Assembly: GCA_045661345.1 (NCBI GenBank)
Contig: JAZRFM010000010.1
Span: 62,001 to 126,000 of the forward strand
From: RUG12461 sp045661345
GTDB lineage: Bacteria; Bacillota; Clostridia; Lachnospirales; Lachnospiraceae
Direction of reading: 5' to 3'
Length of the DNA: 64,000 bases
Position 1 is the stretch's first letter. Each line of letters starts with the position of its first letter. The translations under genes and the position numbers were made by a program. Shown here in pieces: positions 41,145 through 49,595 of the stretch. Under the pieces are notes generated by a model. It saw nothing but the letters and a program-made list of their open reading frames with translations. It ran no database searches and was not told where the DNA came from.

Positions 41145-42914
41145 ATGATTCAGGACCAACATTTGGATAAGGTGCTTGCCGCCGTACAATCGAATCGTGA
41201 AGAAGAGCTGCCGAAGGTGATTCTGGAAGCGAAGGACTGGTGCTTCCTGTATCATCTCTCGAGGGCACGGAAAAACCTGATTGAGTGGATCCCGGTGGAG
41301 CCGGAGGAGGAGATCCTGGAGTTTGGCGCGGAATGCGGTGCATTGACGGGAATGCTCTGTGAGCGCGCTGCCCGGGTGACGTCTCTGGAGATCGATGGGG
41401 TGAAATGTGAGATCAACCGCACCAGAAACCGGGAAAAAGAGAACCTGACGGTGATACAGGGCGGACTCTCCGCCTTGCAGACAGAAGCCCCGGAGAAGAC
41501 CTATGACAAGATTTTTCTCATCGGTTCCCTGCCCCTGGCAGAGCTGTACCTTTCAAAAGAACAGCAAAATCCCTATCAAACCCTGCTTTTCGAGCTGAAA
41601 AAAAGGCTGAAGCCGGAAGGCAGGCTGATCCTTGCCCTCCCGAACCGCCTCGGGCTGAAATACTTCGCCGGCTGTCTGGAGGACTATTTCGGCGCGCCCT
41701 TTACGGGGCTGGAGGATTACTACTATCACAAGGGAATGCGTACCTTCGGAAAAAAAGAGCTGACAGATCTCCTTTCCCGGAGCGGCTTTCCGGATGTACA
41801 CTTTTACTATCCCTACCCGGACTACCGCTTTATGAAAAGCCTGTATTCAGACAAGCACCTCCCGAGGGCCGGCGAGCTGAATACGAATCTCGTGAATTTC
41901 GATCAGGATCGCTATGTGTTCTTTGATGAGATGAAGGTCTTTGACGGCCTTGTGAAAGAAGAACTGTTTCCGGAGCTATCCAATTCCTTCCTCGTGATCA
42001 CCGGACAAACGCCGGTATCGGAAGTGATCTATACCAGGTATTCCGTGGAGCGGGCGGAGACCTTCCGGATCCGGACAGATATCGTGCTTCCGGACGGAAA
42101 GGATTTGAGTGACGCTGCCACACCTGTCACAGGAGAGCCAGCCCCCGTCCCGCGAGAAAACGCCCTGAAAAGGAAAACACCCACCCCCATCGTGCGAAAA
42201 ACCGCCCTGACAAAGGAAGCAGATGCGCATCTCGCAGGAATGCAGGAAAACCAAAAGCGCATCGCTGAGGCCTATCAGGACTGCGGTATCTTTCCCTGTG
42301 CCTGCAGACTGCAGGAGGGAAAGCTTACCTTTGCCTACGCAAAAGGAGATACTCTGCAGCAGATTTTAGAACGTCTTGTCATGGAGCACCGGAGGGAGGA
42401 AATTACGGCACTTTTGAACACTTATCGGGAACGGATCAGCCGTCCTTGCACGGATCCCTTTCAGGTGACACCGGCCTTTGAAGCCGTCTTCGGAAAGACC
42501 CGGCTGCCCGACGGACTGCTGGCGGCGAGGGTTTCCGATGTGGATCTTATATTTTCCAATTTGATCTGCGAGAGCGAGGATCGCTGGATTGTCATTGATT
42601 ATGAGTGGACCTTTTCTTTCCCGGTGCCGCTGCATTATCTGCTCTACAGGGCATATTATTTCGCATCTCATGAGATCCAGCCCTGCGAGGAGCTTTCTCT
42701 CGAACACCTTCTGCATGAGAACGGCATTACGGAAAAGGAAGCTGCCCAGTACCGTGTCATGGAGCAGCGCTTCCAGACCTATGTGACCGGCGGAAAGCAG
42801 ATGGAGCGGGATCTTCTGATTCCCATCGGCAACCGGATCATTCCCATCACGGAGATGGACAAGGCCTACCGCGAAAAGGAAACCGCAAAACGACGCTTCC
42901 CGTGGCGGAGGTAA
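41145..42914 (+). CDS. Methyltransferase with C-terminal kinase-like domain (WbdD-like architecture)
   Basis: 589 aa from the ATG at 41145; the alternative ATG at 41106 lies inside the terminator hairpin. A class I SAM methyltransferase spans about 50-270, with motif I LEFGAECG (58-65) and an acidic LEID at the end of strand two. The C-terminal third looks like a phosphotransferase/kinase fold: DLIFSN (467-472) fits the catalytic D-x4-N loop, and VIDYEW (Asp485) fits the metal-binding DFG-like motif. A Lys/Glu N-lobe pair is not obvious. E. coli WbdD joins the same two activities to cap O-antigen chains for Wzm/Wzt export. A similar chain-capping role is inferred here. Confidence 0.7.
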   Translation: MIQDQHLDKVLAAVQSNREEELPKVILEAKDWCFLYHLSRARKNLIEWIPVEPEEEILEFGAECGALTGMLCERAARVTSLEIDGVKCEINRTRNREKENLTVIQGGLSALQTEAPEKTYDKIFLIGSLPLAELYLSKEQQNPYQTLLFELKKRLKPEGRLILALPNRLGLKYFAGCLEDYFGAPFTGLEDYYYHKGMRTFGKKELTDLLSRSGFPDVHFYYPYPDYRFMKSLYSDKHLPRAGELNTNLVNFDQDRYVFFDEMKVFDGLVKEELFPELSNSFLVITGQTPVSEVIYTRYSVERAETFRIRTDIVLPDGKDLSDAATPVTGEPAPVPRENALKRKTPTPIVRKTALTKEADAHLAGMQENQKRIAEAYQDCGIFPCACRLQEGKLTFAYAKGDTLQQILERLVMEHRREEITALLNTYRERISRPCTDPFQVTPAFEAVFGKTRLPDGLLAARVSDVDLIFSNLICESEDRWIVIDYEWTFSFPVPLHYLLYRAYYFASHEIQPCEELSLEHLLHENGITEKEAAQYRVMEQRFQTYVTGGKQMERDLLIPIGNRIIPITEMDKAYREKETAKRRFPWRR

Positions 42915-42951
42915 ACGACGATGTGTATTGGCAGATAAGGGATACTGTGAG

Positions 42952-45366
42952 ATGAATACAATCAAACTGTACGGCATCAGCGGAGACGATACAACAGAAA
43001 CAGTGCTCAGAAGCCTGTCACCGGCGGAATGTAAGGCAATCGAGCTCGATCTTCCGGAGGCGATCGAAAATGTCCGCCTTGTATTTGAAGAGGGACGTCA
43101 GATCCTGTATTTTGGGCAGGTACAGGGGTTCTGCGGCTTCTGGTATGACCTTTCCTTTCAGACGGATGCGTTTCGTCTGGGACATAACCTTTTCCTGCTG
43201 GAGACAGAGGGCGCTTCGATCACAGGGGAGGATTTCCGCTTTCAAACCACGAAACTCAGGTTGTCTCTTGAGGCCGTGTCCCTCTCCGAAGAGGCGACGG
43301 AGGCGCTTTTGCACGATTGCAAACGTCTGCGCGATGACCGGGATACCCTGGAGAAAAAATGGAAATACCAGATCCAGGTCTACGATGAGAAAGTGCAGGA
43401 AGTGGTACAGCTGGAAAAAGATAAAGTGGCGTTGAACGAGACCATTGAGGAGCTCCGGCAGGAGGTGGATTTCTGGCGGGATCATTACCGGCAGATGGAG
43501 GGGTCTCTTTCCTGGCGCGTGACGGAGCCCATCCGTTCCATGAGTGCAGCGGCAAAACGCCTCAAAAACCGGGGACCCCTGGCGGAGATGCAAAAGGAGT
43601 ATCTGGAAAAAAAGAAACAGCGGGCCGGCAGAAACGACTGCACGGAATCAGGCAGCACAGACGAGGGCACGTCATCGGGCAACGGCACACCCACCAGCAT
43701 GCCGAAGGTTTCTCTTCTGATTGATGTGCAGGGCATATCGGACGCTGATCTTTTCACCTTCTTAAACAGCGTCTGGACACAGACTTATCCGAACCTGGAG
43801 CTGGTGTTGTCCGGGGATACGCCAGTGCTGGGCTGGCTGGAAAAACACGATTCCGGGATCCGTGTGGCAGCAGACAGCACGGGCAGAACGGCTGCCGGGG
43901 AATCGCAGCCCCAGAGCGCACAGAGCTTGCAAAACATGATAAATGCCGCCACAGGGGGCTATCTCGGATTTCTAAATCCCGGTGACAGCCTGACGCCCGA
44001 TGCCGTCACACGCTGCGTTGGCGTGATCTCGGAACAGAACAAAGACCTTTTGTATACGGACAGCGCCCTCAATACGCCGGAGGGGGAGGAACCCCTCTTT
44101 AAACCCGATTTTTCCCCGGATTATCTCAGAAGCTGCAACTATATCCGCGGGTTTGTTCTGGCAGGAAAGCAGCTGTTTACAAAGGTGGATTTCATTACCG
44201 ACGATCTCGGCGGCACCTGCCGTTACGGCCTGCTCCTCCGGCTGACGGAGCTGGCGGAGGAAGAAAAAGGAGTGGTTCATCTCCCTGAGAAGCTGTATGC
44301 GGAAACCCGAAAAGAACTGCCCGGGGTTTATCTGGCACAGGAAAATGAAGCCTCTCTTGCAGCGCTGCGTGGACATCTGGCGCGGATGGGACTCACCGGA
44401 GAGCCGGAGCTCATTGATAAGAAACACGGACTTTTCCATATCCGCTATGCCCTGAAGGAGCGCCCTCTCATTTCCATCCTGATTCCGAACAAGGATCATG
44501 CAAAGGATCTCCGGCGCTGCATCGACTCGATCCTGCGGCTATCCACTTATCGTAACATCGAAATCGTGGTGGTGGAAAACAACAGCGCTAAAAAAGAAAC
44601 CTTTGACCTGTACCGGGAGCTGACTGATCATTATGCAGCCCGGTTTTCTGCCATCGTGACGGAGGACGGCGGGCGGACGCTGGAGGAGAGTGCGGAAAAG
44701 ACCGAGAAGATCGAGATCCGCGTGGAACAGTGGACAAAAGGCTTTAATTTTTCCGAGATCAATAACTTCGGGGTTCCGAAGACAAAGGGAGAGTATCTTC
44801 TCCTTCTGAACAACGATATTGAGGTCATTACCCCGGATTGGATTCAGGAAATGCTGATGTTTGCGCAGAGAGCGGATGTGGGGGCGGTAGGTGCAAAGCT
44901 CCTGTATCCGGATGACACCATCCAGCATGCGGGTGTGATCATCGGGCTGGGGGGCGTGGCTGCTCACTCCCACCTTTCCTTTCCGAAGGACGCGGAAGGG
45001 TTTATGCATCGGCTGAAGGTGGCGCAGAATCTTTCCGCAGTCACAGCGGCCTGTCTTTTGATGAGAAAAAAAGTGTATGAGGAAATCGGGGGCATGGATC
45101 CCCTTTTTCAGGTGGCATTCAATGATGCGGATTTTTGCATGCGGATTCGCTCGAAGGGGTATCGCATCGTCTTTACGCCCTTTGCGCTGCTGCGTCATGA
45201 TGAGAGCAAGAGCCGCGGTGTGGAGGACACCCCGGAGAAAGCAGAACGGTTTGAGTCCGAGGTCACGCGGTTCAAGGCGGAATGGCCGGAGATTCTGGCA
45301 AAGGGGGATCCCTATTACAATCCCAACCTGACCACAAGGGAGGAAAACTTTGCAGTCAAAGAGTGA
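42952..45366 (+). CDS. Large GT2 glycosyltransferase with coiled coil and a degenerate extra GT domain
   Basis: 804 aa from the ATG at 42952 (AAGGGA upstream). A beta-rich N-terminal region (about 1-115) leads to a coiled coil (about 120-180) ending in SLSWRVTEPIR (185-195), a motif common in glycan-assembly proteins. A first GT-A-like region (about 250-450) has lost key residues: VLSGDTP replaces the usual nucleotide-binding Asp block and LNPGD the DxD. The second GT2 domain (about 504-770) is intact, with LNNDIE (619-624) and the GG-AHSHL and NDADFCMRI acceptor blocks typical of rhamnosyltransferases. It acts in the cytoplasm and overlaps the next gene by 17 bp. Confidence 0.85.
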   Translation: MNTIKLYGISGDDTTETVLRSLSPAECKAIELDLPEAIENVRLVFEEGRQILYFGQVQGFCGFWYDLSFQTDAFRLGHNLFLLETEGASITGEDFRFQTTKLRLSLEAVSLSEEATEALLHDCKRLRDDRDTLEKKWKYQIQVYDEKVQEVVQLEKDKVALNETIEELRQEVDFWRDHYRQMEGSLSWRVTEPIRSMSAAAKRLKNRGPLAEMQKEYLEKKKQRAGRNDCTESGSTDEGTSSGNGTPTSMPKVSLLIDVQGISDADLFTFLNSVWTQTYPNLELVLSGDTPVLGWLEKHDSGIRVAADSTGRTAAGESQPQSAQSLQNMINAATGGYLGFLNPGDSLTPDAVTRCVGVISEQNKDLLYTDSALNTPEGEEPLFKPDFSPDYLRSCNYIRGFVLAGKQLFTKVDFITDDLGGTCRYGLLLRLTELAEEEKGVVHLPEKLYAETRKELPGVYLAQENEASLAALRGHLARMGLTGEPELIDKKHGLFHIRYALKERPLISILIPNKDHAKDLRRCIDSILRLSTYRNIEIVVVENNSAKKETFDLYRELTDHYAARFSAIVTEDGGRTLEESAEKTEKIEIRVEQWTKGFNFSEINNFGVPKTKGEYLLLLNNDIEVITPDWIQEMLMFAQRADVGAVGAKLLYPDDTIQHAGVIIGLGGVAAHSHLSFPKDAEGFMHRLKVAQNLSAVTAACLLMRKKVYEEIGGMDPLFQVAFNDADFCMRIRSKGYRIVFTPFALLRHDESKSRGVEDTPEKAERFESEVTRFKAEWPEILAKGDPYYNPNLTTREENFAVKE

Positions 45367-47314
45367 GCGGCGAAAAAAAATACTGCCCCTCGCGTTTATT
45401 TTGGCGGCGGCGGTGGTGATCCTCCTGTTTGCGCGTTTTTCGGTCACGGAGGAATATGCGTTTCAGATCTACCGCCCGTCGGACAGTCTGTTTACAGAGC
45501 AGCTTAGGGACGGGGAGACGATAGAGACTTCTTTTACGGCGGACAGGGAGATGACCCTATCCGGCGTGCTGCTGACCTTTGTCAACTACGGTGTGGCCAA
45601 TCAGCCGGGGCAAATCGATATTGAGGTGGCTGATCAGACCACGGGGACATCCCTTGGGAACGGAACCCTGGAAGCCGGCAGCATCATGGAGTGGGTCTGG
45701 CAGGAGATCTCCTTTGCGCCTGCCGGTATTCGCGCCGGCGACGAGATTACAGTTTCCCTCACCCCGAAGGGATTTACGGAGGAAAATGCGTTATCGGCCG
45801 TCAAGGCGACGGATGATACCCATCTGGCACTGCGGATACGCACAGACCGGATGGACGCCGTGCAGAAATTCCAGATTCTGGCGGCGGTGCTGCTTCTGGT
45901 TCTGATCACCGTGACCTATCTGCTGCTGTTTGTGTGGAATGTGCGGTTGGAAATCGTGTTTCTCATCGTCTTCACCTGCATGGGAATGCTGTTTATGCTT
46001 TTGATCCCGGCGAAGCTCGGAGCGGACGAGGACGCCCACCTGAACACGGTCTACAAGATTGCGGAACGGATCGAGGGGTGGGAAAGCACGGATCCGGGTC
46101 GTTCCGTGGTGCTGCGGGAGGAAGTGGACAATGCGCTGGGTGTGGACGATACGAGCCATGCCTACTACAGCGCCTACTATGACTATCTGCGCGCAGGCAG
46201 GGTGAATCATGCGCTGACAGAGACCGAATACTGGGGCAATGTGGAAAATCCGAAGATCACCTATTTTCCCGCGGCACTCGGCATCGTGGCAGGCCGGCAT
46301 CTGGGGCTGTCTGCCCCCGGCATCATCCTAATGGGGAGACTTTTTTCATTTCTTGTGGTGCTGCTTCTCCTGTTTTATGCGATCAGGCGGATTCCCTTCG
46401 GAAAAGAACTGCTTTTCACCATCACAATGCTGCCGACCATGCTGCAGGAGTCGGCGACCATCAATGCGGACGGGATCGATATCGCGCTGTCCTTTGCACT
46501 GACGGCGGCGGTATTGTCCCGTTTGTATGGAGAGAGGGATAAGGAACGCTTTTTGGACTACGGGATTTTGACCGTGACGGCACTCCTCCTTTCCCGGTGT
46601 AAATTCGGGGCGCTGCTGCCCTTTGGTCTGCTGCCCCTGATCTTTTTCTTCCGTTTCCTGAAAAAAAGGAGGGAAGGGCTTTCTTCTCTGCCGCAAAAGG
46701 AGCGGATCGAGGAGACGGTGCTCGGGGTCAGTGGGGTGGTTTTGCCGGTCATTTGCCTGCTTGCCGGCTTCCTGCCGCTGTTTGGTTTCACCGTCAATGC
46801 CTACGGCGGGACGATCTGGTCGGAGCATTATCAGCTTTCGGATCTGATCCGGGATCCTGCAGGAACCGCATTTTTGCTGGGCTCCACCGTTTATGAGAAG
46901 CTGGATTTTTACCTGTTTTCCCTGGGAGGAACCTCTCTTGGCTGGATGAATATCCTCCTGCCGCAGTTTTTAATCCTCCTCGGGCTGTTCTTTGTGCTCC
47001 TCTCCTCGCTTCCGGAAAAAAAGGAGGTGGGGCTGATACAGACAAAGGAAAAAGCATGGTATTTTCTGATCGCGTTTTTGACCGCGGCCTTTGCGGTAGG
47101 CGGTATGCTGATTGGCTGGACCAATCAAGGGGCCTCCTCCATCGAAGGCGTGCAGGGGCGGTATTTTCTGCCGGCGTTGCCGCTGTTTCTGCTGGCACTG
47201 CGGAATTCAAAAGTATGGATCGCGGACGGAAGCATGGTGAGAAAAAAAGCAGTCTATGCGGCGGTGTTTCTGCAGGTGCTCGTAGTGACGGCACTGTTTG
47301 TAAGGATGCAGTGA
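45350..47314 (+). CDS. DUF2142 family polytopic membrane protein (GT-C-like), copy 2
   Basis: 654 aa from a TTG start with AGGGAGG 6 bp upstream, inside the 3' end of the GT2 gene. An N-terminal helix (about 11-27) is followed by an external beta domain (about 30-175) and about ten membrane segments. The DExxH motif is DEDAH (226-230), and GVQGRYF is near 600. It has the same overall plan as copy 1 at 18995. The next gene starts 1 bp after its stop. It is likely an extracytoplasmic glycosyltransferase of unknown sugar specificity. Confidence 0.85.
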   Translation: MQSKSERRKKILPLAFILAAAVVILLFARFSVTEEYAFQIYRPSDSLFTEQLRDGETIETSFTADREMTLSGVLLTFVNYGVANQPGQIDIEVADQTTGTSLGNGTLEAGSIMEWVWQEISFAPAGIRAGDEITVSLTPKGFTEENALSAVKATDDTHLALRIRTDRMDAVQKFQILAAVLLLVLITVTYLLLFVWNVRLEIVFLIVFTCMGMLFMLLIPAKLGADEDAHLNTVYKIAERIEGWESTDPGRSVVLREEVDNALGVDDTSHAYYSAYYDYLRAGRVNHALTETEYWGNVENPKITYFPAALGIVAGRHLGLSAPGIILMGRLFSFLVVLLLLFYAIRRIPFGKELLFTITMLPTMLQESATINADGIDIALSFALTAAVLSRLYGERDKERFLDYGILTVTALLLSRCKFGALLPFGLLPLIFFFRFLKKRREGLSSLPQKERIEETVLGVSGVVLPVICLLAGFLPLFGFTVNAYGGTIWSEHYQLSDLIRDPAGTAFLLGSTVYEKLDFYLFSLGGTSLGWMNILLPQFLILLGLFFVLLSSLPEKKEVGLIQTKEKAWYFLIAFLTAAFAVGGMLIGWTNQGASSIEGVQGRYFLPALPLFLLALRNSKVWIADGSMVRKKAVYAAVFLQVLVVTALFVRMQ

Positions 47315-47315
47315 G

Positions 47316-48881
47316 ATGGCAAGGATCAGGGAAATCGTGAAACATAACTGGATATGGATCCTGATTGCATTGGGGATGCTCGGCGCCTTTTTGTATGGGA
47401 ATGCCCGGGTACGCCGAATGACGCCCCAGCCGGATGCTTTTTTAAAGATGTTTTATGTCCTGTCGGCATTGGTGGGCGGGATGGTGGTACTGGCCTGGTT
47501 TCTGCTGGTGAAAAAAAAGGCAGCGCTGCAGAGGGTCTTTCTATTAGCGACAACGGTGCTGGGGCTGACCTATACGCTGATGATTCCCGTAACAGCGGTG
47601 CCGGATGAGGTGACGCACCTCCGCTACGTCTATGCGGTGGCGGATGATCTGATAGGCTGGGGGTCTTCGGGAGATACCATGGAGACCATGCGGCCGGAGG
47701 AGATCGACCGCTGGGTGTTTGAACGAAACATCACCCATGAGTATTACAATCGTTATTTTTCGGCGATTCCCACGAAAGAGCTGGGGGGAGAACCCACAGA
47801 GATCTACTATTACAGCAATCATGAGGTGCCGCGGATCTTCTATCTGCCGGGAGCTCTGGGGGTGCATCTGGGGCGCCTTTTACACGTTTCTCTGGTTCCG
47901 ACCCTCCTTTTGGGCAGGCTTATGAATCTTCTGGTGTTTCTGGCGGCAGGGTTTTTTGCTATCCGGATCATGCCCTTCGGAAAGGAGTTTTTGTTTGCGT
48001 TTTCACTCCTGCCCATGACGGTGCAGGAGGTGAATTCCTTTTCCTGTGACAGCATGGTATATAGTCTTATGCTGTTGGCGGTTGCGCTGACCTTCCGCTT
48101 CGCGTACCGCGAGGTAGTCTGGAAAAAAGAAAACGGTAAATGGGATGCAGTGATCTTTGTGCAGTGGGGGCTGTTGCTCTTTGTCATGGTCATGCTGGCA
48201 GCCAGTAAATTCGGAGCCTGTGTGCCGCTGACTTTTCTGCTGCTTTTGATCGTGTGGAGAAAGCAAAGGACAGACCGGAAGAGTATGTTTGCTGCGGGGG
48301 GCATATTTCTCGGTTCGCTGCTTCTGGGCTTTCTCCCCAGCCTGTACCGGACGTTTTTCCAATCCACCGTACTGAATAATCTGGAGGTGCCGAATTACAC
48401 TGTGGGAGAGCTGTTGGCAAACCCCGGTCAGACATTTCTGCTGCTCATGAACACGGCGAACCGCTATCTGGATCATTACTGGCAGTCCTTTGTCGGTACC
48501 TCCCTCGGGCTGTATGAGATCAATTATCCGCTTCATCTTGGCGTGGTTTTCCTACTGCTGCTGTTCTTTATGATGCTGTGCCAGCAGAACCCAGACGAAG
48601 CTGTAATCGGAAAAGGCCGGTGGCTCCTTCTATGCATCACCCTGTTTGGGGTATTGATTGCGGTGGGGGGGATGATCCTCGGTAACACCCCAAACACCTC
48701 CCGGGTGGTCGAAGGCGTCCAGGGCCGCTACTTCCTGCCCTTCCTGATTCCCTTCCTCTTTGCGGTGCAGCCGTCGCAGATCCTGGTCGCCGATCAGGAC
48801 CGCACCCGACGCGCCTTGCTCGCCGGCATGCTGGCCCTGCAGTTCGTGGTACTGATGTGCTTTTTTGTCAGAGCTTACTGA
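47316..48881 (+). CDS. DUF2142 family polytopic membrane protein (GT-C-like), copy 3
   Basis: 521 aa. This copy lacks the large external beta domain: the DExxH motif DEVTH (97-101) comes early, after only three helices, and GVQGRYF lies near 470. About eleven membrane segments are predicted. A shorter variant beside copy 2 suggests duplication followed by loss of the domain, or a distinct partner-dependent enzyme. It follows copy 2 without a gap. Confidence 0.85.
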   Translation: MARIREIVKHNWIWILIALGMLGAFLYGNARVRRMTPQPDAFLKMFYVLSALVGGMVVLAWFLLVKKKAALQRVFLLATTVLGLTYTLMIPVTAVPDEVTHLRYVYAVADDLIGWGSSGDTMETMRPEEIDRWVFERNITHEYYNRYFSAIPTKELGGEPTEIYYYSNHEVPRIFYLPGALGVHLGRLLHVSLVPTLLLGRLMNLLVFLAAGFFAIRIMPFGKEFLFAFSLLPMTVQEVNSFSCDSMVYSLMLLAVALTFRFAYREVVWKKENGKWDAVIFVQWGLLLFVMVMLAASKFGACVPLTFLLLLIVWRKQRTDRKSMFAAGGIFLGSLLLGFLPSLYRTFFQSTVLNNLEVPNYTVGELLANPGQTFLLLMNTANRYLDHYWQSFVGTSLGLYEINYPLHLGVVFLLLLFFMMLCQQNPDEAVIGKGRWLLLCITLFGVLIAVGGMILGNTPNTSRVVEGVQGRYFLPFLIPFLFAVQPSQILVADQDRTRRALLAGMLALQFVVLMCFFVRAY

Positions 48882-48890
48882 AAAGGAAAC

Positions 48891-48908
48891 CATCGGCTTC
48901 CGCCGATG
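48891..48908. repeat. Short hairpin after DUF2142 copy 3
   Basis: CATCGGC-TTCC-GCCGATG, 7 bp, beginning 9 bp after the stop. No T-tract follows on the plus strand. The rest of the gap up to the toxin-antitoxin promoter is A/T-rich and shows nothing else but a weak TCGAT/ATCGA repeat. Confidence 0.5.
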
Positions 48909-48996
48909 CCCTTGAATAAAGGCGCCCTCCGGCTAAAAAGAGTCAACAAGCATAAGCAAGAATCGATAATGTGAACATCGAAAAAACCTGGTGGCG

Positions 48997-49028
48997 TTAT
49001 CATTGATAATACTGCCTATCCGTGATAG
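48997..49028. promoter_or_regulatory. Two tandem TATC-N3-GATA palindromes over the toxin-antitoxin promoter
   Basis: TTATC-ATT-GATAA at 48997-49009 covers the -35 box, and CTATC-CGT-GATAG at 49016-49028 reaches into the -10 box. The centres are 19 bp apart, close to two helical turns. This is the layout of an autoregulatory operator. A looser TATC-G-GATA is at 49068-49076 near the ribosome site. Confidence 0.65.
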
Positions 49029-49031
49029 TAT
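49003..49031 (+). promoter_or_regulatory. Promoter of the HicA/DUF1902 cassette
   Basis: TTGATA at 49003-49008, a 17-bp spacer and TAGTAT at 49026-49031. Transcription would start near 49038, giving a leader of about 57 nt with GAGGAG just before the ATG at 49095. Confidence 0.75.
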
Positions 49032-49094
49032 GAGAATAGATTCCCTGGTGGTACACGAATAAAGCTGTATCGGATAACAGTGACGAGGAGATAG

Positions 49095-49301
49095 ATGATT
49101 ACGATTAATGTTATGTGGGACAATGAAGCATGTGTGTGGATCGCTTATTGTGACGAGATTGGTCTTGTGACGGAAGCCGGATCGTACGATGCTTTGATGG
49201 AGCGGATTCGTGTAATGGCTCCGGAAATGGCTCATGAGAATCATAAGACCATCTCACAATACCTTATTGTTACGCAAGACCGCCAGTGGGCAATTGCATA
49301 A
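49095..49301 (+). CDS. DUF1902 protein, likely HicB-type antitoxin
   Basis: 68 aa, a small alpha/beta protein: VMWDNEACVWIAYCDEIGLVTEAGSYDALMERI resembles the HicB fold in which a degraded RNase H-like domain binds the toxin. DUF1902 genes commonly precede hicA. It has no room for a separate DNA-binding domain, so repression of the operator would need the complex. The stop overlaps the hicA ATG by one base. Confidence 0.75.
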   Translation: MITINVMWDNEACVWIAYCDEIGLVTEAGSYDALMERIRVMAPEMAHENHKTISQYLIVTQDRQWAIA

Positions 49302-49495
49302 TGGCTGCATACGAAAAGAAGGTTAGACAGGTTTTAAAGGATCATGGTTGTATTTTTGTAAGACATGGGAAAGGTGATCATGACATTTGGGAGAATCCGA
49401 TTAATGGAAAACGAACATCTGTCGATGGCAAAATCAAATCTCGTGCGACCGCAAATATCATCATGAAGCAATTAGATATCGATTATCATTTTTAA
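49301..49495 (+). CDS. hicA: HicA-family mRNA interferase toxin
   Basis: 64 aa from the ATG at 49301 (overlapping TAATG). The dsRBD-like fold and the motif RHGKGDHDIWENP with catalytic His27 fit HicA. KVRQVLKDHGCIFVR at the start and TANIIMKQL at the end complete the family. It cleaves mRNA in translation-dependent fashion until neutralised by the partner upstream. The cassette is more A/T-rich than the flanking glycan genes, and it is bounded by its own promoter and terminator, consistent with later insertion. Confidence 0.85.
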   Translation: MAAYEKKVRQVLKDHGCIFVRHGKGDHDIWENPINGKRTSVDGKIKSRATANIIMKQLDIDYHF

Positions 49496-49514
49496 ACACA
49501 GTTATGGTGATCAC

Positions 49515-49544
49515 AAAGCGCTTCTCTATATGAGAGGCGTTTTT
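49515..49544 (+). terminator. Terminator after hicA
   Basis: CGCTTCTC (49519-49526) pairs with GAGAGGCG (49532-49539) with one wobble, flanked by AAA/TTT, and runs into T5 at 49540-49544. It begins 20 bp after the hicA stop and isolates the cassette. Confidence 0.8.
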
Positions 49545-49595
49545 AATGAATTGATTCATACGAAAAAGCCAGTAAAAATGGTGTTTGAGGGGAAA

